64,000 bases of DNA from Thozetella sp. PMI_491 (GCA_021432635.1 MU270026.1:523311-587310), one strand, 5' to 3'. Counted from the stretch's first letter, positions 11,330-24,522 are shown. Numbers and translations: made by a program. Notes: a model not told the origin generated them from the letters alone.

Positions 11330-13126
11330 ATGTCGTCAACTGAGTTGTGGGTGTTTGCGAAGCCCGTCCTAAACCTCGCCGGGGTCATTTTATTATGCAC
11401 ATTGATACTTGTTATCGTGACTCTGTCGCCTTATGCTCTCCTCAGTTCTCGGCCAAAGGACTTCCCTCCCGGTCCTCCCACTGTTCCAATCTTGGGCAAC
11501 TTGCACCTGATTCCACCTACGAGGTCCTTTCTCACGTATGTTTTGAACCGGACTTGCTATGATATGAAGTCACTGATATTCTTCTACAATTAGATTCAAG
11601 GAATTAAGCAAGAAGTATGGCCCCATCGTTGGACTCAAGTTCGCAAGCGCAAACGTTGTTGTCCTTAATAACTACAAGGATGTTGAAGAGTGAGTGAGCA
11701 CCACCCCGATACTACAAGGCATATGCAAACCGGGAAATATAGACTATTGGAGCGGCGGGGAAATATCTACTCGTCTCGCCCGCCCAGCTACATTGCACAA
11801 GAACTCATCTACCCCGGCGACTTGCATATCCTCATGAACCCCTACGGTCCGACCTGGCGCGCGCAGAGGCGTGCTACGAATCTTCTTCTCGCGCCCCGGG
11901 CCTTTGATGAGCTTCTTCCAAGGCTCGAAGCGCCTACCACCCAGTGCATCATCGACATCCTCCGTGATCCGGCCAACTACTACGAGCTTCTGCGGCACCT
12001 TGCTGCAAACATCATGTTTGTTTCCGTGTATGGACTGCATGGGGTGCAATTCGACGACCCGCGCATCGCGGCCCTGTTCGATACGCAGCACCGGATGAAG
12101 TCACTTCTCGAGCCTGGCGCAGCACCGCCGGTCGATGCTATCGGCTTTCTACGCTACCTCCCCGAGCTACTCGCCCCGTGGAAGCGCCAAGCACGCCAGC
12201 TACGCGAAGACATTCGCGAATTGTATGTGGGTGAGTATACTGCGGCCAAAAATCGCCTGCAAGATGGAAGCGGAGCCGGGTGCTTCGTCGACAAATTGAT
12301 CCAGGAGCAGGAGAAGCTGGGGCTTGACGAGGAGCAACTGGCATACGTTGCAGGTTCCATGCTAGAAGCTGGCTCCGACACGAGCGCGAGTCAACTTCAG
12401 TCGTTTATCTTAGGATGTCTTCAGAACCCGGCCGCCTTGCGCAAGGCCCAAGAAGAAGTTGACGCGTGCTGCGGGCTGAATAGACCGCCATGCCTCGCGG
12501 ACTTGGACCAGCTACCGTATATCGAGGCATGCATGAATGAGGTCAGTAGACTAAACTACATTACGATTTGTCACTTTCTACCTCATATACTAACCATAGC
12601 TTCGCCTTCACAGGTTCTTCGGTGGCGCCCTGTAGGCCCAGCTGGCGCTCCGCACATGTTGACGCAAACAGACTCATACAAAGGGTACGTGCTGCCTGCG
12701 GGAACAATTGTGTTTGCAAACGCATGGGGTCTTCAGCACGATGAGAACGAGTACGAGAAACCTGACCTGTTCAACCCCGACCGCTGGCAAGGCAATAGGT
12801 ATGGGACCAAGTATGACTCAAACGGACTGAGCACCAAGGATCGAAAATTGACGTACGTCTTCGGAGCTGGGAGGCGGATTTGCGGCGGGCAAAAACAAGC
12901 CGAGGTGACACTCAAGCTAGCCATCGCTAAGCTTGTCTGGACATTCCAATTCACAAAGTTGTCAGAAGATGAAACCAAGGATATCGACACAAACCCTGTC
13001 ACGGCATACACAGCAGGATTCACGATGGCGCCACACAAATTCCCCGTGAAGATCGAGGCACGGTCAGAGAAGCACGCCCAGATGATTGTAGCCTCTATGG
13101 AGAACATAATGGCACGACAGGGATAA
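11330..13126 (+). CDS. cytochrome P450 monooxygenase
   Basis: Exons 11330-11535, 11594-11689, 11743-12541 and 12614-13126 give 537 aa, a normal length. An N-terminal membrane anchor (VILLCTLILVIVTL) is followed by the proline hinge FPPGPP. The I-helix oxygen-binding motif is AGSDTS. The K-helix ExxR reads EVLR, formed across the third intron. The FNPDRW motif and the haem loop FGAGRRICGG follow, with the axial cysteine near residue 457. The protein should be ER-bound and use NADPH-P450 reductase. The overall look is of fungal secondary-metabolism P450s of the O-methylsterigmatocystin oxidoreductase type; the substrate is unknown. All catalytic motifs are intact. Confidence 0.93.
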
Positions 13127-14086
13127 GGCAAGTAAAGATGGTTTTATTAAACTAGTTATTATGCCTATTCGGCAACTTGGCGATCAAAAACTGCTAGGCT
13201 ACAGTGTTAAAGTTGAGGGTACTACCGCATTAGATCATTCCATTGTCTGCGAGAAGCACATTACCCTTTTAATTTGCGCAGTTCTGGGCGTACTTTGGGA
13301 CGTCGGACGCAAGTCCCAGCCAGGCGTGTGTAACAACAATCCAGTTTACAAGATTGAGCCCCCAACCCATAGTGTAGCAATCCGAATCACGCAAGAGAGG
13401 CCTATGGGATTGCAGAGAGACCCTCGACGACGAGAATGTGTTAGAAACTTCCAATCTTTATGTACATATCTCACAGGGCCTGCTGAGCCCGAGTAGTAGA
13501 GCAACGATAGCCTCCTACAAGAGCTCGGAAGCGGAGGACATTATGGCGCCGCTCTTCTCTATCCCGGATTTTTTTTTATCTCTCACCGCTTGACTTATCA
13601 TGACCTGAGTTGAGAAACTATTACACTAGAGACGCGACAAGAACATCAGGCTAAGCAGACAGAGCAAGCCTACCGACTCAAGCCGTCCAAACTCGGTACC
13701 GAACTTCTCCGGTCAAGGGGATGAAGGAAGTCGTTTTTTTTTCCCACGAATATGTACCGGAAAAAGCCGACACTTGCCCCTTCAATGCCATTGATGATGG
13801 GTCCAGCGACTAGGAACAAGAATCGCCAAGAACTCGCTCGTCCATCTTCTGTAGCCCTCCCCGTCTGCGTTTCATTCAACCGTGGGCCCTGAATTCATTA
13901 ATCGGGCGCGTGTTCCTCTGCCACTTGCCCAAACGAGCTTTTGCGTGCCATTCCGCGCCGGAAAACAACCCTAAGCATCTAATCGCAGTTATCAAAGCCG
14001 ACTTCCCCATTGCCAAAACTAGGGAATCCGTGCACTCGGAGATTGAGTTCGGCTACGGTAGCGAATGCGAAGGTTCATAAATCGAT
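13127..14086. other. intergenic region, no gene seen
   Basis: 960 bp between the convergent P450 and receptor genes. Short frames on both strands show no motif. Confidence 0.5.
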
Positions 14087-15188
14087 CTAGACGTCGTTTT
14101 TCAGGTACTTGGGTTCAGTCCACCTCCGCACCAGAACTCGCATGGCAGGTATTGATGCTGCCATAATTGTCACCGCCGGTTCAGCCAAGCCCCAAACACC
14201 AATTCCTACGCCATCCTCTGCCCATCGGGTTTGAAGTTAGCATTTATAGAAACTTTCAGTGATAGGGGCACCAACGTCCTGATGATCCGATCTGAGGCAG
14301 CTGTGAGCACTTGAAGAATGCGCAGGCAGCGGCGCTGCAGAGTTTCCCAAGTTAGCACTCTAGATTCCAATCTTCCAACTTGCTCGGCACATCCACTCAC
14401 AAAACACCCATACTCATCGCCACCGCACATCCGAATTTTTCTTTTGGATTCAGCCGCGTCGGCATAAGTATCGTCCAAGGTATGACAACAAATATGAGGT
14501 CCATGATACCAGCAAAAGCTAAGTTGTGAGAATGGGTCAGATCTATGCTCTTGCCCCAAAGAGGCTGCATACCGGATTGAACTGACGTACCACTGATTAC
14601 GATGCCGAAAATGATGGTGAAACGCGTATCCCAGCACGTTCCTTTTGTTAACGGGTGCCAGGCCTTCTCCAACGGGGTGCACGATATCCAAAAGAACAGA
14701 CTACCCAATCCGAAAAGGACGTTCATCATGACGATGACCACCCATAAAAACTTGTGTCTCCATCCATCCGATATGCAGAGTAGGGTCATGGCAAATGATG
14801 TCTTGCTCCAGGACTGACTGATGATGGCCGCTGTTGTCGAAAATAGTCCCATAAGGGCCATTCGATTGATGGTGTTGACCGGTATTATGGAGCCGACCAC
14901 GGGCGACATAGTGTCGGTAATGATAATAATCAAAACGCCATTGACCAGCAAGGCGACCTGGAGCATATCGTAAGTACCTAACCAGATGAATTCCGCTGCA
15001 ATTCAATCCAAGCCGACGCAGGAACATGTTAAAGAGGAAATGAGGCTTACCCATGAGAGGACGAGAACAAGGTCATCCCAGTGAAAGCCCCGTCCGCGGT
15101 ATTTACAGAGCAGCCGTAAGGATAAAAACAGCCCAGAAAAGCTGATAGATCCCACCGCCGCCGCTTTCAGAAAAAAACCGGCGTCCAT
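14087..15188 (-). CDS. Pth11-like rhodopsin-domain membrane receptor (short)
   Basis: Five exons, 15188-15051, 14957-14591, 14518-14401, 14334-14276 and 14217-14087, join into 270 aa with every phase matching. Family signatures are WDDLVLVLSW (loop and TM2), QSWSKTSFAMTLL, MNVLFGLGSLFFW, DLIFVVIPW and WGLAEPAVTIMAASIP. This is the fungal integral-membrane rhodopsin domain found in Pth11-type G-protein-coupled receptors. It lacks the N-terminal CFEM domain and the long C-terminal tail of signalling members, ending soon after the last helix (KYLKNDV). One donor is GTTGGT. It may be a short transporter- or receptor-like paralogue, or a gene that has lost its tail. Confidence 0.85.
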
Positions 15189-16191
15189 ATTAGTTTGTGA
15201 AGCTAGTCGGGCATGCTCGATGCTGTCGTAGAAAGCGTGCGCTGCACGTCGAAGCTGCAGAGGATGTCTCTCCCTGCTGCTAGTTAATAACCAGGCAGAT
15301 ATTTAGAAGCTGGCACCCGGCCGTTAAAAAGGTTAAGGATCCGAATGCGAAGGGCATTAAGAGGCCAGTGCATCTAAAAACTCGGTAAGCCGGCTAAAGG
15401 GTGACAGAGCTGAAGTTGTGACTTCTGCGACATTTAGTGTAACAAATGCGCACACGATACCTGGTAGCATGATTGATCTTCCACCTCGACCTTTCTAACC
15501 CAAGCCCGGTGCGTGGTCGTAGTTAGCCGTGCCAATTGAACGAAGCGAGCAATATCAAAGCGGGAATGAAGATCCGACGAACTGTGTAGATCTGGGGTCT
15601 TTTCAATCAAGAAGAAGTGACGTGCATGCCCGAGTGCTGGGGGATGATGCGCCAAGAGGTACGAGCACTTGCCTCAAGAGTTAGCGAACAAAAGTAATGC
15701 GGGGCTCGATGAGATTCTTCTTCTATTTCGCACAGGGATCGACACAACGCGGGTGTGGAAAGTATACGCCCCCTGCATATAGCCTTCTGGTAAAGCCTTT
15801 AGGACAGGCCCCAGTGAGTACAACTGGTGGCATTCTAGTATTGTCGCGCGTGTTTTGAGGTCGCACGTCATGGAACTACTGTCAGCACCGCAATGGTTCC
15901 GCGCCCAGAATGGAATGAATGATTTAGCAGGATAGACGAGAAGTGCAAGAGATGAATGGATCTCAAATAGCACAAAACTAGGAACATGGACAGGTAGGGC
16001 CTGCCGTCATCTCCAGCCAAGTTTGTACGCGCTGCGCATCCGTCCTGCAAAGATACCTACCTAGTCCACCGTTGTATCCTGAGTTGCTCACCAACTCCAC
16101 ACCGCCACTGCGTACCGGCGCGTGCTCATCGAGACAGATATATCCACCGTGGCCGAAACTCATATGCACGTAACACATACCCATGGTCGTG
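15189..16191. other. intergenic region, no gene seen
   Basis: 1 kb upstream of the receptor gene and downstream of the HET-like gene. Minus-strand frames at 15434-16283 have no recognisable features. Confidence 0.45.
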
Positions 16192-18840
16192 TCAAACCTC
16201 TTGGTGTGCAATCTGCCCATGTGACCCAGCCGGACTGCACGGCACGGCCGGTCGCTGAATGCCAATCTTGAACCGGGATGCACGATACGTTTTGTTCATT
16301 GTGCCTGTGGGCATCCTCAACACTGTCTCTCTGTACATGGTCTGTGTTGTCCAATCGTAGGAGCAGCCGATAGCTCGCTGCATTCCACCTTCGCTGGCGC
16401 AGAGGAACAAGCACACTGGAGGTCGCACGGCCTCAAATAGCGTAAGCTGCATGTTGAAGGTATCAACAAGCGTGAAGACCTGTATAACTTCGTTTAGTTC
16501 GCGGCTTTCCCGCAAATTTATCGCAAAACTCACCCTCATCTGTCCGGGACTAGCCATCTTGGCCTGCTCGACTTTGGCTCTGACACTGGGGTATTGAATG
16601 GGATCAACCCCGATCGTCTCTCCATGGACATTCACCGTCGCGCGACTCAGAGGACTCCCATTGGTGCTCCAAGTCAAACGGCCAAATGCGGCCCCAGAAA
16701 TAGCTCGTTCCACGGTCCGGGCATCTAGGTAGCCTTCGAAGCCAAATAGAGCTGGCTGAACGCCAACAAAGCTGCGTCGGTAAGCTGAGCGGATACGGCG
16801 TGGCCCTCTGAGGAAGAGCCAAAGATAAATGGCAAGGAAAATAATCCCTGCAATCACCGCGGGGCCCCCCAGGGAGAAAAAGACGATCATGAGAATAAAG
16901 ACGACGAGCATATTATTCATAGCAAGCATCATCAGCCCACGGCTGCCATGGTTCTGAATGTAGAAGAAGGACTTCCATCGGATGGATGCACCTCGCGCAC
17001 CATCGAGGATGACGGCATCTTCCTCGCAAATGCCAGCGACCTGCACATACGGTTCGATATCCCAGAGAGCGGAATCGTATGCGTCGGTCATGTCATACCA
17101 GGACTGTGCCGGAACTTTCGGCAAGGTGCAAAAGTATCGCTCCAGGAGCTTGTCGGAATCGTTGGCAAGAGATAGTCTTAACAGACCGTTAGATGGCTGC
17201 AAAGAGGCAGTAAAGTGCGGAAATCGTACCTTGCAAAAGCCTGGAAGGGAGTGTCGCTGGGATCGATCTGTGGTCGAAGCCTCAGGAGACCCATGAGAGC
17301 ATATGCTTGATCACCTGGCAGATATTGACCCCTTTCTCTCGCGTAAAGGCACTTCAGAGCTATCACTGCCAACTCGAGGCGACTGAGGTTAAGATTGCCA
17401 ATGTAGCTATCAATCAATTGGCGCGAATATTCTGCATCGAAGTCACCCCATACGCGGCCAGCAAATCTTCGTAGCCATTAGCACTATAGAGAATGAGGAG
17501 TATGACGGGAGTTCATCGCTGTACAGCGCGACCAGTCCTTTATCGGTACTTACTGATTCTTGCTCACTACTATTGGCGATCTCAGATCTCCATCGCCGCT
17601 CCGAGTGTAGACCCGTATTTCCTGGCCAGGGCTAAGGAGAACTTCGGGGAAGGTCCACATCCGCGTCCCCCACTCGGCCAAAAGAGCGTCTGTCGAAGCA
17701 CCCTCAGCAGCAGTTTTACTATTCGACTGCCCGACAGCAATAATCATGGAATGGGCACCGCGGAGGACGTCTGCAATGCGATAGATCTTGCTGGTGTTAG
17801 CCAACTCGGGGGACATAGATAGAGATTAATGGCACATACATCAACGTCGAACTCATTTGGATCCTGCATACAGCTGACTGCAACCCAGTACGCAGGAATT
17901 TTCAACGCTCTCGCAGCTGCCTCTGCAATTTGATGTAGAGCTCGCTTGTCGGCGTCCAAGTCGTGTCGAAACTGCTTCGTAGAGTAAGCAACAAAGATGT
18001 AGCTTAGATTGGACTTCCTTCCCTCTTCTGCTCTTTCCCAGTCCGCAACATTACGGATTTCCATGCCCTTAGCGCCGTCTTGGTAGGGATTCTTCAAGAA
18101 ACACAGGTGGCGGGGCTTGAGGACCCGGTACGTAGAGTTATTCCTAGCGAGCAGTGACAGATTCTTTGTGTTCTCTAGGTAATTGCTCCACACCTTGGCG
18201 TCGCCCCAGTAGTGGTAGAGAATCGGGGCGTAATTGCCACCGTTTTCCCTCCTCGGTTTAGCCCCATTAAAGAGCTTTGCAAACTTCAGTATTGGCGACA
18301 TGATTACTTTCTGGGTGGTTTGGTGGTTGCTTACCAAAAATTGCAGAGCCAGTGAAGCAGGCAAGAGCCGGAGGAGCATCATAAACCATTGTTCCCAGCC
18401 ATACGCGTCGTCTTCGTCGCAAAAATCAACCACCCATGTCTCTATGCGTACTTTGAGAGGCGCTACTTTGCGTACATAGGTACGTCGCCATGTCGAGGTC
18501 CCGACACGTTCAAGGATTTCGTCGGTGCACGCTACAATTAGTTTACGCAAAATACCGGTGTGGTGGTGGAGATAGCGATCCTCGTATGGTCCCGTCTTAA
18601 CACGGCGTGCTATGTCGCGATGGCGATAGGTTGTCTCCGAATCATATACATATCCTGGATTCTGGATATGTTTCGGATTCTTCCATCGAAACAAAGTCCG
18701 TGAGTGAGCACGGTGCCAGGCGCCGCTCTTGAGGCGGGTAGCAATCGGTTTCAGCGCCTAGATGGTGTTGGTAAACATCATGGACAACAAGGACGGGCAT
18801 AAGTGGGTACGCACACTGGTGCTTGTCGTCTCGGCGGCAT
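16192..18840 (-). CDS. HET-like fungal membrane protein
   Basis: Six exons, 18840-18817, 18757-17840, 17786-17554, 17466-17230, 17176-16534 and 16479-16192, give 780 aa in phase. The first exon (eight codons) is the least certain. The family is large and conserved in moulds. It has motifs WKNPKHIQNPGYVYD and CMQDPNEFDVD, then RIADVLRGAHS, WGTRMWTFPEVLLSP (like the HET-domain R-x-W-x-x-QE block), GDQAYALMGLL and FQAFARLSLANDSDKLLER. A hairpin of two membrane helices lies around NNMLVVFILMIVFFSLGG. The cellular role is unknown. By resemblance it may be related to heterokaryon-incompatibility proteins. Three of its five introns end in AAG. Confidence 0.8.
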
Positions 18841-20536
18841 ATTGAAACTGTACTGTCGTTTCTAGCGTAGACTATCGGATCCTCAGCAATCTACTCTACC
18901 CGCAGCAACATTTTCGAAATACCTTCGCGATTAATCCTTCCTGATTCGCCGACTGCGACTGGTTTGGGTATGTGGGCGCAGCTTCATGTTCCTGCATTGG
19001 TGTCAATCAAGACGTTGCACGATGAAATTATTCGGAGTGCTAAACGTACAGATTGCATAGGGGCAGGTTGCATCGCTGACGTGGAAGTCTGGAATCGGCC
19101 CGCTTGGCTAGCTTGCGACAATGCGACGGTGGGCGATGGAGATGACATTTGGATATATGTTCTAGGGGGATATACGTTGCTACCATCTACCCACTTGATA
19201 TTGTTAACTATTTAAGTTTAAATGCCTATTTCTAACCTGTCGTGCACATACCTGGCCTGCCGGGGGAATATAACCTTCCGGTTGTCGCTGGTGCTGAGGA
19301 TGCGGCGAGGATGGCTAAGTGAAGTCAGATCACGATGGACCACGCAAAGGTAGGTAGGTGTAAGTTGCATACGCCAACGTAATTAGGATCAAAGTCCCCA
19401 CCGTGTGCGTTTTCCTGAGCATCTCTGTAAGCTTGGGGGTGGAATTTCATAACCATTGAGCTTCTCACCATTTCTGTTCCTTCCTTGTTGTGAGGTGCTG
19501 TGACTGGAATACACCTAATCCAAACTTCAAATTCTGAATCGAGAGATGTGGCAGTTTATATCCTCGAATTCTCGTTTGAACCCCGAAGATGCCAAGCGAA
19601 TGGACTAAGTTGTGTTGCACAGCATTGTGTATTTTGCCGCAACGACAGCCGCACTTTCTTTAACCTCCCTCCGATGGGGTTGTGGCGTCGCTCTTTCGCT
19701 ACCCTTGTGACCGAAGTTAATTTATTCTTGTGCCATTGTGTTAGTGATATCAGCCGACTTAGGCGGTAGAGAGGTGTGTGTTGTTCTCTGAAGTTACCCA
19801 GCGCTCTGGAAGAAGTAGTTTCTAGCGCGTAGGGGGTCTTCAGATGAACAATACCGAGGTATGAGTAGGCGAGCCATCCTGGCAGATTGAAGCTAATCGG
19901 CACGCTTTTGTCGGGATAATGGCTAATATTCTGCCTATTTCTTCTTTGTCATATTTGTGATATCCATTCGCCTGCTTGCATAGGTGATTCACTCTCGGCG
20001 ACGCCACTATGGGATTAATTACCGACCTTTACGCTGACGGAAAGTTCCGTTAGCGCGTAGTGCACATACCTTCCAGCCGCATATGCCTAGACTCTCTCAA
20101 TCTTCAGCTGCTATTAAAATCGTGCCCCGAAGTACGTGACTGGTCGTTAAGCTTGCACCCGACAATCTACTGGGATATGATTCCAAATCCCGACAGCCTC
20201 GTTGGCAAATTAGTGTCCTCGGTTGGCTGTTTTACGCCCCAGGCACGTTTGATATTGCTCCTCTCCGCGCCGTCACGGTTCGAGATTGATCAGGACTAGT
20301 TGCCAGAGCTCGGGAGGAGGCGAGGCTGGGACTCGACTTCAAAGGGAAGGTGTGATAATTGCACTCTATGGAGGGTCGGAGGGTCGGAGGGTAAGAGTGT
20401 CGACATTATATTTGCCGATCAAAGATGCTTCTGTTTTATTAGTATGTCTACCCTCGGTATAGACTCATAGCCGTGAACCAGACTTCATCGGCCTCCTCTC
20501 GGCTTACTCACGAGTTTGGATCCATCGTCCTTGAAT
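18841..20536. other. divergent intergenic region
   Basis: 1.7 kb between the HET-like gene and the CorA-like gene. It contains a three-copy 8-bp repeat (GAGGGTCG) near 20370-20395. No gene supported. Confidence 0.45.
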
Positions 20537-22143
20537 ATGTCCTGGGTTACTTCTAGTAGTACAATACAAAAGCTTAAAACAATCGCAAACGATGAACGGT
20601 CTCAACCGGTGGATGCGCCGCTCAAATTTGATGTGTGGGAGGTATCAGCGGGTAAGGTTGTCTAGCCCAATAAATGCTAAGTGCTAATAGCAGATGGCTG
20701 TAGCCGATCCCATGGGGATATGGCGCCGAGCAGTTAGCGACATAGCCTCAATTGAAGGCGCTTGTGAACTAAGGATTATGTACGGCGAGCTCATTGTCGC
20801 GCATCCAATAGCCCTTGTTTTTCATGCTAAGAGCCGGACAGATTCGCTCCCCTTGACTATCCTAAGCCAGGGACTGCAGGCTCATTTATCGAGCTTTACA
20901 CGACTCTAGGCATTCCGCTAACCTTTGCCGAAGAACGGATCCGGTCAGTGAGCCACAGCTTCGGCACGCACCGTGACAATAATGGGGTATGTGTGTGGTT
21001 TCATTTCCTTTGCAAGCATATAAGAGCTACAGCGCCCCTGCACTACGCCGAGTCGCCTCCCGAAGTAAGATACTATGAAGGTGCGGACCTACACGGGACG
21101 GAACTTCGCAACGTTATTTCCAGTCATGGCGGAGACAGGCATGCTAAGAAGGCGCATATACTCCCTCAAATGGATTTTAGCTACGCTAAATCAGCTTTCT
21201 TTCTCCGGAAGACGCTTCGAGGAGCCGTATTGGTTGTTTTCGGTCACACACAGGCCACGAGAAAACTGATGGAGTTCACCGATAATCATCATGCGTGGGC
21301 TGATGCCGTCGCTGAACCTCGCGTTCTCCTTGATCTGATATTGGACGGCCTTTTCTGTGAAGTTGATGACAATGTCTGGAATATAAGAGATGTTTTTGGC
21401 CCTATGGAACATGTAAGAACCCTTTTCTGACCTTGACGGACTGCGTCTGACTCTATTAGCAAATCCTAACTATAGCGAATTCACCAAAGCGCAACGCAGC
21501 CGACATCCCCTTCGTTGGGCTCCACAACGTCTCCAAACACATTATATATCTCAACGAGGCTCTTAAATCCATTCTGTATACCCTAGAGGGCGCAATAGAA
21601 TTCGGCAATACTGACACGGCTACTCCCGACCAATCCGATAGCACAGTTGCGTTGGATGACGATATCTCACTAAAGCGCATTCGGCACCAGCTCAAGGACC
21701 GACTGCTATATCGGCGGTCTTTACTTCGGTCAACAAGACTACGGCTGGAGAGCTTGGAGAAACGGGCGAGCAACGCAACTGCCTTGGCGTTCAATACAGT
21801 TACGCAGCAGGATTCAACGGTTATGCGAAGAGACTCAAGCACCATGAAGGCCATTGCTGTCTTGACAATGCTGTTTCTCCCCACTACTGCGGTAGCGAGT
21901 GTCATGGGCAGCCAACTTTTTTTAGCCAAGGATATGGAAGGGACATGGCGAGTGGACCCCAGTCCGCTCTTTCCGGCGTTTTGGTACACGGCAGCATCAT
22001 TGACAATAGCCGGGTTGGTCTTAGCCGCTCTTTGGCAACTTGAATTGCATAAGAGATGGTCACGGCAGGAAGAGGCGGAAAATAGTGGGTTCCGCAGGTC
22101 TGGTTCATTGTCGAAGGAGACGCGCGAGATGATGAGCACATAG
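20537..22143 (+). CDS. CorA-like magnesium-transporter-fold membrane protein
   Basis: Exons 20537-20641, 20691-20779, 20842-21412 and 21460-22143 give 482 aa. The middle portion carries SVSHSFGTHRDNNGV and an acidic, helix-rich cytoplasmic part. The C-terminus has a long helical stalk (RHQLKDRLLYRRSLLRSTRLRLESLEKRASN) leading to two membrane helices (AIAVLTMLFLPTTAVASVMG; FWYTAASLTIAGLVLAALW). This is the CorA layout. The GMN selectivity motif expected after TM1 is absent (MGSQLF), as in many fungal CorA-like proteins, so Mg2+ transport should not be assumed. The last two exons are solid. The two small 5' introns (49 and 62 bp) are inferred from phase. It converges on the FAD monooxygenase. 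Confidence 0.8.
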
Positions 22144-22248
22144 CTAAAAGCCTTGTAAAGTACCTAGTACTAGCCTGCCGTTTGTGCAAAGGTTATGAGA
22201 GATCGCGCCTTCTATGTAGCGGCCAAATACACAGCTGCAAACATTAGA

Positions 22249-23650
22249 TTATATCGCAATGGTTTCTTTTGGAAGAGAAACCGCCTCTTTGCTGCAGGTT
22301 ATCCACTTCCTATTGGGATCGTGGGCCTGGTCTTCCAACACGGGATTCGAGGCTTTGCTTGATCTTGCTCCACGCATAAGCATGTCGTCGCGGAACTCGG
22401 TCATAATTTGCTCAAACTCCAAACCGCTCGCCTGCTTCTCCCGGATGCGAACGACTGTCCGAGCAAGGTTCACTCCGTCCTGGAGAGCACAAACGCCAGC
22501 CTCGCCGCGGACTACGAAGTAGTGGTCAACACTTCCGCACAGCTGGGAGATTCAAGGACAAACCACAACTTACAAGGTGTCATGGAGTGCGCCGCATCGC
22601 CAATTGGCATGATGCGCCCCGCTGGGAGGCTCTGAGTTGTGAGCTCGACGCTCTGGAGAACAATTCCTGGTCTCCGGTAACGTTCGACTGAGGTTTTCTC
22701 AATAAGTGTGCGTAGGTGTGCGGGGTACCCGTTGGCCTTCTCGCGCGCAAACTTGGCCAGCTCCTCTCGGGTTGCCGTGACGGTCCAGTACGGCTCGGTG
22801 CTGAGACGGGCCGCCTCTTTGTCGACCCAGTGGAGGATGAAGTAGTAGTACCCCATCTTCCCGTCAGGAGAGACTTTGTTAAGAGCTGCGAAAAGCGAGC
22901 AATGGTCCGCGGATGAATTCGGCATCACAATGTAGGCGGAGTGGCCGAGTTCCAGCTGGCGGGCAAAGTCATCTCCAGTGAGCTCGACTTCGCCCACAAG
23001 CGATCCGACGGGAAGCGGTCGCATGACGTCGTTACCTTGTAGGATGTGATTCCGAACTACATATAAGTAAACTGTTAGTGGAGGCTAGAATTTGGGCAGT
23101 TGCCGTGAGTTGGGGGCATAGAAGCCACGAGGGGAAGGGGGAACATGCTGATGCTTCGAGTGCCGTCGGCTCCGACCAGCATATCGCCAGTAGCTGAAGA
23201 TCCATTCTCAAAATACACCGAAACTTTCCCGTAACCTTCCTCTACACGCGTCACTTTTTTGTCGTATTGGACGGGAATATCGGTCCGAAGGTAGTCCCGG
23301 AGTCTCTGCCGGTTGGCCCGGACAATCTTGCCTGTCTCATCGTCTTCAACTCCAACCCGCACGTCCGGCTTCCGACTATCATAAAAGACAAATTGGGCAG
23401 GCAGGTGGTCAAGCGGTGTCAAGTGGTTGGTTGACTCGATGGGGCCGATGTCTTCGGGCAAGTCCGCCTTTAGGTCAGCCAGGACGGGCCCATGAAGCGC
23501 GATCGCCCATCCTTGTGTCCGCGCATCAGCACTCTCATCTCGTTCGAAAACCTCGAACGAGATGCCGTTCTTCCGGAGAATCTGAGCAAGCGTGAGGCCG
23601 CTTAGCCCGGCTCCGACGATGAGAACATGGGGATAGCTGCGGGTGGCCAT
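22249..23650 (-). CDS. FAD-dependent monooxygenase
   Basis: Exons 23650-23155, 23056-22574 and 22511-22249 give 413 aa. The N-terminal Rossmann motif is GAGLSGL (residues 13-19), the DG motif GADGT lies near 162, and the second FAD-binding motif GDAAHSMTPF is formed across the second intron. This is the class-A aromatic-hydroxylase-like family (salicylate hydroxylase and UbiH-type), common as tailoring enzymes. The first intron has no GT donor in the needed phase: the only fit to GADGTR...RNHIL uses GC at 23154-23153 in weak context. So either this is a GC-AG intron, or the gene is damaged here. Confidence 0.82.
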
Positions 23651-24522
23651 GGCTTTCGGATCTATAGTTGTAATATGGCTCGGAGGTGTGTATTCAGAGG
23701 ATCAGACAGTCTATTGAGGCAAAGAAAGAACTGGAGAGAGAGAAGGCTACTAATGAGGTACTCCTAGCCAGGCCGCGCGAGGTCTTCTTTTTAGCACCGT
23801 CAGACTGCAATCTCCCGTTGCGACGAGACGTATCGATTGCATTAGCTCCACTCCCCCAATCAGTGAGTTTCTATGGGTAGGCCGGCACATTAGCCCGGAG
23901 GCGCGGGCGGTTACATCCTGGAAACAGGGTTGCGGTGTCGTTATAGAGTTGCTCGGCGCACTGCCGAAACGGTTGGTTCTGTATAAAGCACAACTTTGCA
24001 CTGCAGGGTGGGATCGATGCAAGCGATCGGCGGCGGGAGCCCCGCCCAAACGTCACCGCGGGAGTGCTGGTTTATCCAAGTCAAAATCATTATGGACTCT
24101 CGAGGCCCCCGAGCGACTTGCGCCACGAGTCTCTCTCTTTTCCCTCTCTCTTGTTTCTGCCTCGTTCTATTGGCTTATATCCATCCCCACTCTGTGGACC
24201 CCAACACCCTGTTCTCGGAACAGAAACATGGACAGCTTCCCCGCGCCACCTATTAGTGCTGCGTAGTAATTGAGCACTCGTCGTCTGATTTGAAAACATG
24301 ATGCTATCACGTGGGCTTGGCTATTTCATATTTGTAGTGCTTAACTAACCGAGTTGATGCAATTGAGAGGCGAAGCAAAACTAGGCAACCTCCGCTGCGA
24401 TAAATCTCTCAGACAAAAACAATGTGTTCCGAGTCACATCTCTCCAGTAAATAGCCCTACGGGTGACGCATCGTTTCTGAGTTCTTTCCTCTATTTTCGA
24501 ATCGCAGGTGTTATTCGCTAGC
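23651..24522. other. shared promoter region, no gene seen
   Basis: 872 bp separate the divergent FAD monooxygenase and F-box/ankyrin genes. Several short open frames overlap here on both strands with no family features. A pyrimidine-rich tract at 24480-24500 leads into the ankyrin gene start. Confidence 0.5.

Noticed and set aside
15674..16283. Extra exons downstream of the HET-like gene
   Set aside because: The frames do not match the family C-terminus, which already ends sensibly at 16192.
20370..20395. Three-copy 8-bp repeat as a regulatory array
   Set aside because: Too short and simple to assign a role.
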